64,000 nucleotides of DNA from NCBI RefSeq assembly GCF_000355905.1, contig NZ_APLF01000018.1, positions 56,615 to 120,614 on the forward strand, written 5' to 3'. The notes under the pieces are model-generated. The model saw nothing but the letters and a program-made list of their open reading frames with translations. It was not told where the DNA came from and ran no database searches. Positions 43,923 to 50,746 of this stretch are shown in pieces (the stretch's first letter is position 1; every line of letters begins with the position of its first letter). The translations under genes were made by a program, and so were the position numbers. Origin of the DNA: Psychroflexus gondwanensis ACAM 44 (lineage in GTDB: Bacteria > Bacteroidota > Bacteroidia > Flavobacteriales > Flavobacteriaceae).

Positions 43923-45091
43923 TGAGATAATACTTGATTTTCAAAATTTTCAAATTGTTTTTCTAAATCAAATTCCCTAAAACTAATATTTAAAACTTTT
44001 TGTTTTGAAGGCAGCTTTACATCACCATTATTTATTTGTTCTATAACTCTTTGAAGTTCTTTATAATTCGCTTTTCGAATTGAAATCCCCAAGTTTAAAT
44101 TAGAAACTAATTCAGCACCTTCACCATCAGAAAAATATATTATTGGCAGTCCTAACTTAGAATATTCAAATATTTTAGAGGGCACAGATCCATATATTCT
44201 GTTTTTTAATGGGATAAGGGTAGCATCATAGTCTTGAAGTACACTGTGTAGTTTTTCTCTTTTTAAGCTACCATGATAAAAAATTTGACTTTTACTCTTA
44301 CAAATTTTATCAATCTCAGACTCCTTCGGTCCGTTACCATAAATGTGAAACTCGGTGTCTTTAGGGAAATCTATTTCATTGCAAATAGACTCAATACCTT
44401 GGGCGAGTCCTAAAAGACCTGCATAAACTATTTTATAATTTTTATTATTCTTTTTCTTTACGGAAAGAGCTTCAAAATCGGGAAAGTTTCTATAAAGAAA
44501 AAGGATTTTGTTCTTAATTGAAATCGTATTGCTTACATGGTTAAGAATTTCATTTGATTGTCCTACAATTATATCTGAATTTTTATAGATATAAGTCTCT
44601 AGGGTTAATAAGATATTATAGTAAAATCCTTTATTTAAAATTCCCATTTCCAAACCTGCCAGTGGCCACAAGTCTGATACATTAAGTATAATCTTTCTAC
44701 TTTTGATTCTGCAGCTCAAAACAGCGATGAAACCTACAATTAAAGGTGAACCTTGGATGATTACTTTTTTTGGAACGTTATTGAAGAGGATATATTGAAA
44801 TAGTACAATAGCAAAACTTAATGAAGATAAAAGCCTTAAAAATTTATTAGAAGAATTACTAGCATAAATAAATAGTCTTTTAATCACTATATTTCCAATA
44901 AATTCTTTTTTACTAAATAGCCCTCTATAGTCGTCATAAACTCTTCCCTCAGGATAGTTTGGAAGAGGACAAATGACACTAACATCATAACTATTATCTG
45001 ACAATTTTTTTGCTAAAGAATAGATTCTATTAGAGGCTGCACCCGATTCGGGTGGGAAATAATTACTTATGATGAGGATTTCTTTTTTCAT
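43916..45091 (-). CDS. Family 4 glycosyltransferase
   Basis: 391 residues, GT-B fold. The N-terminal acceptor domain starts ILIISNYFPPESGAASNRIY and contains NYPEGRVYDDYRGLF. The donor domain carries YAGLLGLAQGIESIC, FHIYGNGPKESEID, YHGSLKREKLHSVL and the EX7E-like region around IPLKNRIYGSVPSKIFEYSKLGLP. It resembles WbuB-type enzymes that act in O-antigen or capsule synthesis. Opposite in direction to the rest of the locus, it closes it on the right. AT-rich like the central genes. Confidence 0.92.
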   Translation of the reverse strand: MKKEILIISNYFPPESGAASNRIYSLAKKLSDNSYDVSVICPLPNYPEGRVYDDYRGLFSKKEFIGNIVIKRLFIYASNSSNKFLRLLSSLSFAIVLFQYILFNNVPKKVIIQGSPLIVGFIAVLSCRIKSRKIILNVSDLWPLAGLEMGILNKGFYYNILLTLETYIYKNSDIIVGQSNEILNHVSNTISIKNKILFLYRNFPDFEALSVKKKNNKNYKIVYAGLLGLAQGIESICNEIDFPKDTEFHIYGNGPKESEIDKICKSKSQIFYHGSLKREKLHSVLQDYDATLIPLKNRIYGSVPSKIFEYSKLGLPIIYFSDGEGAELVSNLNLGISIRKANYKELQRVIEQINNGDVKLPSKQKVLNISFREFDLEKQFENFENQVLSHQ

Positions 45092-45239
45092 TGAATTGGT
45101 TTAGCATGCAAATTTAAAATTATGTCTGATGTATAAGCTACTTTGACAATAGGCTTACACGCTTTTGAATCATAAATTTTATTTGTCGATAATACAAAAA
45201 ATAAAAGCCTGTTAATTGAATACTAATTTTTATAAAAAA

Positions 45240-45264
45240 ACTATATTGCCTCAACCAATATAGT
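45240..45264. promoter_or_regulatory. Inverted repeat at the TPR kinase start
   Basis: The 9-bp arms ACTATATTG / CAATATAGT around a 7-nt loop end 2 bp before the ATG at 45267. In RNA this would be a hairpin over the ribosome-binding region; as DNA it could be an operator. Confidence 0.6.
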
Positions 45265-45266
45265 CA

Positions 45267-47660
45267 ATGAAATTCATAATTCCAGCCCTTTTTTATCTGT
45301 TTTTCAGCCTACAGTCTTTAGCTAGCAATCCAAAGATCGATAGCTTAAAAACAACATTATCCTACACTAAAGTGGACACTATTAGAGTCTCTATTTTAAA
45401 TCAAATAGCTACAGAATTCATATACATAAGCTATGATAGTATTCTTCCATATTCTCAAAAAGCCCTTAATTTATCCGCTGAAATCAACTTCCCTAAAGGA
45501 AAAGGCTTAGCTCTAAAAAATCAATCTATTTATTATTTCTACGCGGGGAATCAAGTTGAAAGCATAAATAAAATTGAGAAAGCTGTTCAATTGTTTAAAG
45601 AAATAAAAGACGATTTAGAACTAGCAAAAGCCTACCAAAGCTATGGAGTGCTCTTAAAAAATCAAGGAGACAGCAAAAAAGCTTTAGAAAAGTTTAGTTT
45701 ATCGATAAACTTTCATCAAAAAGCAGATAACCAACAAGGCGTTATAGATAATTTAATAAACAACGGTAATATTTATCAAAATCAGGGCGATTTTGATAAA
45801 GCTCTGGAAACCTTTCAGAAAGCTAAAAAATTCAATAGTAAATTAAATGACCTGAATTCTAAAGCAAGTATTCTTAGTGGAGAAGGACTAATTGCAGAGA
45901 AAAAAGGAGATTTTGATGAGGCTATCCAAAAGCTAACGGAAAGTCTTGAGCTCTTTAAACAGCTGGATAATGAAAGGCTTATCTGTGGAATGTACAACAA
46001 TCTTGCAAACATTTCTAGAAAGCAAGGAAACTACCTAGAGTCTATAACTAATTTTGAGAATGCTTTAGTTTCTGCCGAGAGAATGAATAATCCTCGTCTA
46101 CAAGGCATTATTCTCAACAATCTTGCTAATGCTTATCTCGACATCAACGATGATGACAAAGCCGGCACTTTATATAAACGAGCTATATCAATAATTAAGG
46201 ATTTAGACGAATCTACTTACGCCAGTTTATTAATTAATCTATCGATAATTCAGACCAATCAAAAAGAATATGAGTTTGCACTCAAATCCTTAGACTCCTC
46301 TTTAACTATATTTAGAGAGCAAGGAAGCAAAGTTTATATTGTGAATAATTTATTCAACATTGCATACAATCACCTTAAGCTTAATAATTTACCAAAAGCA
46401 AAGGCCTATTATGAAGAGGCTAGATCTATTGCTGAAGAAATAGAAGATCAATATTCTAGTTTGTTTATTTACAACGGGCTTGGGGAAGTTTACTTAAAGG
46501 AAAATAAACTTGACTCTGCTTATTATTATGCTTCGAAAGCTTTTTCAATATCCAAAGAAATTAAAGCATTACCAGAAGAATCTTCGGCTGCAGAACTTCT
46601 CTACAACATTTCCAAATCAGGCGGCAAACCTGAAGATGCTCTAAAGTATCTTGAAGTATTTAATAAGCTAAAAGATAGCTTGTTCGATGATGAAAAAAGT
46701 AAGGCTCTTGGTATACTTGAAGCAGAGTTAGGATTCAAAAGCCTCAAAGAGCAACTTGAACTAGAAAAGCAAAATCAACAATTAGAAAATGAAGCAAAAG
46801 TTAACCGAAGAGAAACCTTAATTTTAGTCTTGGCTTTTGCTTTTTTAGCTCTAATTATAGTTATAATATTACTACTTAAAATTAGAAAAAATAAGACTAA
46901 AGCCAATGTTCTTCTCAATCAAAAGAATAATGAGATTGAACTTAAAAACCTGAAATTGAAGGAGTCCAATCTTCAGAAAAATAAACTGTTTTCGATTATC
47001 TCTCACGACCTCAGAAGCCCCGTTAATAGTCTGAGTCAAATATTTGATATGTATGCAGCACAACAAATTTCTGACGAAGAATTTAAAGACTGGCTTCCGG
47101 AGGTAAATAAAAATATAAGTTCCACTCGATTGCTTATTGATAACCTACTCAATTGGGCAAGTGAAACCTTAAATGAGGCACAGGTTGAAAAATCCACATT
47201 TCTTTTAAATCCAGAAGTCAACAGTCTCTACGATTTGTTTTATTCTCCCTTGAGAGAGAAAAATATCCAATTTGAAAATAAGGTAACCGAGGATTTCAAA
47301 ATTTATGTAGACGTCAATACCTTAAAATTAGTGGTAAGAAACTTAATTTCCAATGCTATAAAATTTTGTAATGCTGAAGATAAGATTTCAATTTCAGCAA
47401 CACATTTCGAAAAATTTGATAGAATTTGTATCCAAGATACAGGAGTAGGGATGACAAGTGAAGTGGCTAAGCATTTGTTCAGTAATAGTTCTATTACTTC
47501 TTCTTTAGGCACCAATAAAGAAGAAGGGAAAGGAGTCGGCTCAGTATTGTGCAAAACATTTATTGAAGAAAATGGAGGGAGGATTTGGGTAGATTTCTCT
47601 GAAGTAGGAAAAGGAACACGTATTTGTTTTGAAGTCCCCACCCAACCCAAAGAGCAATAA
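45267..47660 (+). CDS. TPR-containing sensor histidine kinase
   Basis: 797 residues. A signal peptide (1-19) is followed by a long periplasmic tetratricopeptide array (about 40-470; repeats such as AKAYQSYGVLLKNQGDSKKA and LINNGNIYQNQGDFDKA). Then come a coiled coil, a single membrane helix (about 516-535) and a cytosolic kinase. The phospho-accepting His580 is in ISHDLRSP. The ATPase domain has NLISNAIKFCN, DTGVGM and GKGVGSVLCKTF. There is no response regulator next to it, so its partner is elsewhere. The TPR sensor part suggests recognition of a peptide or protein ligand, which is unknown. Confidence 0.93.
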   Translation: MKFIIPALFYLFFSLQSLASNPKIDSLKTTLSYTKVDTIRVSILNQIATEFIYISYDSILPYSQKALNLSAEINFPKGKGLALKNQSIYYFYAGNQVESINKIEKAVQLFKEIKDDLELAKAYQSYGVLLKNQGDSKKALEKFSLSINFHQKADNQQGVIDNLINNGNIYQNQGDFDKALETFQKAKKFNSKLNDLNSKASILSGEGLIAEKKGDFDEAIQKLTESLELFKQLDNERLICGMYNNLANISRKQGNYLESITNFENALVSAERMNNPRLQGIILNNLANAYLDINDDDKAGTLYKRAISIIKDLDESTYASLLINLSIIQTNQKEYEFALKSLDSSLTIFREQGSKVYIVNNLFNIAYNHLKLNNLPKAKAYYEEARSIAEEIEDQYSSLFIYNGLGEVYLKENKLDSAYYYASKAFSISKEIKALPEESSAAELLYNISKSGGKPEDALKYLEVFNKLKDSLFDDEKSKALGILEAELGFKSLKEQLELEKQNQQLENEAKVNRRETLILVLAFAFLALIIVIILLLKIRKNKTKANVLLNQKNNEIELKNLKLKESNLQKNKLFSIISHDLRSPVNSLSQIFDMYAAQQISDEEFKDWLPEVNKNISSTRLLIDNLLNWASETLNEAQVEKSTFLLNPEVNSLYDLFYSPLREKNIQFENKVTEDFKIYVDVNTLKLVVRNLISNAIKFCNAEDKISISATHFEKFDRICIQDTGVGMTSEVAKHLFSNSSITSSLGTNKEEGKGVGSVLCKTFIEENGGRIWVDFSEVGKGTRICFEVPTQPKEQ

Positions 47661-47699
47661 CCCCATCTGTTTTAGCAATTATTTATAACCACTCTTGAG

Positions 47700-47727
47700 T
47701 TTGCGACGTCTTCAATCCTTAAATTTG
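47700..47727 (+). promoter_or_regulatory. Candidate promoter of pncB-pncA
   Basis: TTTG (47700-47703) and TAAATTTG (47720-47727) are spaced by 16 bp, near the Bacteroidota promoter pattern. It lies 16 bp before the pncB ATG. Confidence 0.42.
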
Positions 47728-47743
47728 AAGAAACTTAAGTGCC

Positions 47744-49156
47744 ATGCAGAATTTCACAGCGACCTATACAGATTTGTACCAAATAAGTATGGCACAAGTT
47801 TACTTCCAAAAAGGCAAACACAAACACAAAGCCATTTTCGACTATTTTTTTAGAAAACTTCCTTTTGAGGGCGGCTATGCCATCTTTGCGGGTTTAGAGA
47901 CGGTGTTAGAAATTCTAGAAGATTTTCAGTTTTCAACGTCAGACTTAGATTATTTAAAAGCTCAAGGTTTAGATCCTGAATTTATTAAGTACCTCAAAGA
48001 CTTTAAATTTAAAGGAACTCTCACCAGCACCAGCGAAGGTGATATTGTGTTTCCAACCCGACCAGTCCTTCAAGTGGAAGGAAATATGGTCGAGGCCCAG
48101 CTTGTAGAAACCCTTTTACTCAATATACTCAACTTTCAAACGCTTATTGCTACCAAGGCAAGTCGAATAAGAAAGTCTGCTGGAGAAGCCACACTTATAG
48201 ATTTTGGAATGCGGAGAGCCCAAGGTACAGGTTCCTATTATGCGTCACGAGCGGCATTTATAGGAGGCTTTGAGGCCACAAGTAATGTGGTTGCAGGTAA
48301 GGATTTTAATATCCCTATTTCTGGGACCATGGCCCATTCCTTTGTCCAAAGTTACGATGATGAATTAACCGCCTTTCGGGATTTTGCCCAAAGCCATCCC
48401 AACACCACCGTATTACTCATCGACACTTACGATACGCTAAAAAGTGGGCTACCCAACGCTATCACAGTTGGTGAGGAAATGGAATCCAGGGGCGAAAGCC
48501 TTAAAGGTATTCGTCTAGACAGTGGAGACTTGTCCTATCTCGCCAAAAAATGCAGAAAAGCTTTAGATGAGGCTGGACTTCATGAGGTAAAGATTGCCGT
48601 ATCCAACCAACTAGATGAGTACGTGATCAAAAGTTTAAAAGAACAAAAAGGACCGATCGATGTTTTTGGCGTGGGGACCAATCTCGTTATAGGAGATCCC
48701 GATGCTGCTTTAGATGGAGTTTACAAGCTTGCCTTCGCTAATGGCAAACCCAGGATAAAGCTTTCGGAGAACTTGGCAAAATTGACGATGCCGCACAAAA
48801 AGCAAGTTTATAGAATAAGAAATTCTAAAGGAGAACTTGAAGGAGCAGATGCTGTCACCTTAAGAGAAGAGACAGAGGCACATCACATGAATCATCCTTT
48901 CGATCATTCCAAATCTATCACCTTCAACAATTGCAGTTCAGAAGCTTTGTTGCATCCTGTCATGGAGAATGGAAAGCGCCTACATGCACCTAAAACTCTT
49001 ACAGAAATTAAGACCTATTCCAGAAAGCGACTTGCTGAATTTACTGAGGAATTCCAAAGATTCCAAAATCCACACATCTACAAAATCGGAATATCCGATC
49101 AACTTTTGGAAGAGCGAGATCAATTGAGAAATCACTATAAAAATAAAAACTCATGA
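47744..49156 (+). CDS. pncB: Nicotinate phosphoribosyltransferase
   Basis: 470 residues; joins nicotinate and PRPP to nicotinate mononucleotide in NAD salvage. It has YTDLYQISMAQVYF (6-19), DFGMRRAQGTGSYYASRAAFIGGF, the phosphohistidine region ISGTMAHSFVQSYDDE, LLIDTYDTL, and IRLDSGDLSYLAKK. Length and order match the family. It overlaps pncA by 4 bp (ATGA), so nicotinamide deamidation and nicotinate use are encoded as a unit. Confidence 0.96.
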   Translation: MQNFTATYTDLYQISMAQVYFQKGKHKHKAIFDYFFRKLPFEGGYAIFAGLETVLEILEDFQFSTSDLDYLKAQGLDPEFIKYLKDFKFKGTLTSTSEGDIVFPTRPVLQVEGNMVEAQLVETLLLNILNFQTLIATKASRIRKSAGEATLIDFGMRRAQGTGSYYASRAAFIGGFEATSNVVAGKDFNIPISGTMAHSFVQSYDDELTAFRDFAQSHPNTTVLLIDTYDTLKSGLPNAITVGEEMESRGESLKGIRLDSGDLSYLAKKCRKALDEAGLHEVKIAVSNQLDEYVIKSLKEQKGPIDVFGVGTNLVIGDPDAALDGVYKLAFANGKPRIKLSENLAKLTMPHKKQVYRIRNSKGELEGADAVTLREETEAHHMNHPFDHSKSITFNNCSSEALLHPVMENGKRLHAPKTLTEIKTYSRKRLAEFTEEFQRFQNPHIYKIGISDQLLEERDQLRNHYKNKNS

Positions 49157-49743
49157 AAACCTTACTTATCGTCGATGCTCAGCTCGATTTTATGCCAAGT
49201 GGAGGCTTGGCGGTCGAAAACGGAGATCAAATCGTATCTCATATCAATTTGGTTCAGCCCCAATACGACTTGGTTGTAGCAACTCAAGATTGGCACCCAC
49301 AACACCATATAAGTTTTGCCTCCAATCACGACAATTATAAGCCGTTTCAAAAAAAAGATATCGATGCCTATCGGCAAACCTTATGGCCAGACCATTGTGT
49401 ACAAGGGGATAAAGGTGCAGAATTTCATCCCAATATGAGAACCAACTGCATCGAAGCAATTTTTCGGAAAGGGACCGATCCCAAAATTGATAGCTACAGC
49501 GCTTTTTACGATAACCATCATACAAAATCCACTGGTCTTACAGGATATCTCAAAGACAAAGGCTGTAAAACCATAGATATCTGTGGATTGGCTGGCGATA
49601 TTTGCGTGTATTTCACGATCAAAGATGCCCTCACCGAAGGCTTTCAAGTAAGAGTTTTAGAAAAAGCAACGAAGGCCTTGGACCAAGACAAATTCAATCA
49701 GCAGAAGGAAGAATTGGAAGCAGAAAGGGTTGTATTTTTATAA
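49153..49743 (+). CDS. pncA: Nicotinamidase
   Basis: 196 residues of the isochorismatase-like fold. It hydrolyses nicotinamide to nicotinate for PncB. The catalytic triad is Asp8 (VDAQLDF), Lys106 (FRKGTDP) and Cys151 (LAGDICVYF). Metal ligands fit Asp46 and His48 (DWHP) and His81 (DHCVQG). The segment DSYSAFYDN near 113-121 is also typical. It follows pncB with a 4-bp overlap. A long repeat-rich spacer follows. Confidence 0.96.
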   Translation: MKTLLIVDAQLDFMPSGGLAVENGDQIVSHINLVQPQYDLVVATQDWHPQHHISFASNHDNYKPFQKKDIDAYRQTLWPDHCVQGDKGAEFHPNMRTNCIEAIFRKGTDPKIDSYSAFYDNHHTKSTGLTGYLKDKGCKTIDICGLAGDICVYFTIKDALTEGFQVRVLEKATKALDQDKFNQQKEELEAERVVFL

Positions 49744-50019
49744 TTTATGCTGAATTTACTGCTGCTAGTTTAGCTGTTTAGCGATATTCAGTTTCGGTGT
49801 TAACGTTCACTTTATCCAGCGCCTTGGTTGTAGAGTTTCGAGTAAAGTCGGCGTAGAAGATTGATAAAACTTACTTTTAATTTACACCCGAGAATAAAGA
49901 AAAATGATATGCAAAAAGTCATAAGCTCTGTTTTGTAAGCTGTGTCTATAGATCGAGGACTGTAGGCTAGTCAATAGATAAAGATCTTGTCTAATAGAGG
50001 AGTTAAATAATGCTATAAT
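49744..50019. other. Non-coding spacer, no gene seen
   Basis: No supported gene or terminator. A phrase CTTTATCCAGCGCCTTGG near 49810-49827 recurs in altered form (CTTTATTCAGGGCCTCGG) at 50158-50175, so old repeat debris is present. Confidence 0.5.
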
Positions 50020-50141
50020 TGTCAGTTCGAGTGATTTTATGGAGTATTACGCAGTAAAATTGTATCGAGAACCGGTTTTTTTATCACTTTTAAACACTTC
50101 TCGCTACATCCCGATGAGTCATCGAGACACTCGAAGTGACA
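50020..50141. repeat. 122-bp TIR repeat, copy 1
   Basis: Bounded by TGTCAGTTCGAGTG and CACTCGAAGTGACA, which are inverted repeats with one mismatch in 14. The interior has TATCGAGAACCGGTT and ATCCCGATGAGTCATCGAGA. Preceded by TAATGCTATAATTG and followed by GGCGTCTTGTGGTCTCACTT, both shared with copy 3. Confidence 0.85.
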
Positions 50142-50218
50142 GGCGTCTTGTGGTCTCACTTTATTCAGGGCCTCGGTTGTAAAGTTCTAATACTAAATTA
50201 AATTTATAATGCTATACT

Positions 50219-50304
50219 TGTCAGTTCGAGTGATTTTATGGAGTGTTACGCAGTAAAATTGTATCGAGAACCGGTTGATATTTCTCACTTTTAAACACTT
50301 CTCG
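50219..50304. repeat. TIR repeat, copy 2 (right end missing)
   Basis: The left 86 bp match copies 1 and 3, then stop at CACTTCTCG and run straight into the leader of copy 3. The right terminal repeat is therefore absent. Confidence 0.85.
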
Positions 50305-50325
50305 ATTAATTTATAATGCTATACT

Positions 50326-50449
50326 TGTCAGTTCGAGTGGTTTTATGGAGTATTACGCAGTAAAATTGTATCGAGAACCGGTTGATATTTCTCACTTTTA
50401 AACACTTCTCGCTACATCCCGATGAGTCATCGAGACACTCGAAGTGACA
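50326..50449. repeat. 124-bp TIR repeat, copy 3
   Basis: A full copy with both terminal repeats, preceded by the same AATTTATAATGCTATACT leader as copy 2 and followed by the same GGCGTCTTGTGGTCTCACTT as copy 1. There is no coding capacity. Confidence 0.85.
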
Positions 50450-50532
50450 GGCGTCTTGTGGTCTCACTTTATCCTACGTTAAACGGAAAACAGTCAACGA
50501 TAAACAGAAAACGACTATACGATTACTTATTT

Positions 50533-50744
50533 AACTCACCACTCACCACTCACCACTCACCACTCATCTCACCACTCACCACTCACCACTCACCTCACCT
50601 CTCACCTCTCACCACTCACCACTCACCACTCACCACTCACCTCTCACCTCACCTCTCCCCACTCCCCACTCACCTCTCACCTCTCACCACTCACCTCTCA
50701 CCACTCACCTCTCACCTCTCACCACTCACCTCTCATCTCTCACC
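50533..50744. repeat. G-free heptamer repeat tract (CACTCAC variants)
   Basis: About 210 bp made of CACTCAC / CTCACCT units with period 7 and not a single G on the plus strand. It ends 3 bp before the stop of the Lhr-like helicase gene, so the helicase mRNA would carry a C-free, G-rich (GGTGAGT) tail. The plus-strand open frame across it is an artefact of the repeat. Confidence 0.9.
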
Positions 50745-50746
50745 TT

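Noticed and set aside
50020..50449. Possible CRISPR array because of three repeated units
   Set aside because: Units are about 120 bp with terminal inverted repeats, spacing is irregular, one copy is truncated and no cas genes are present.
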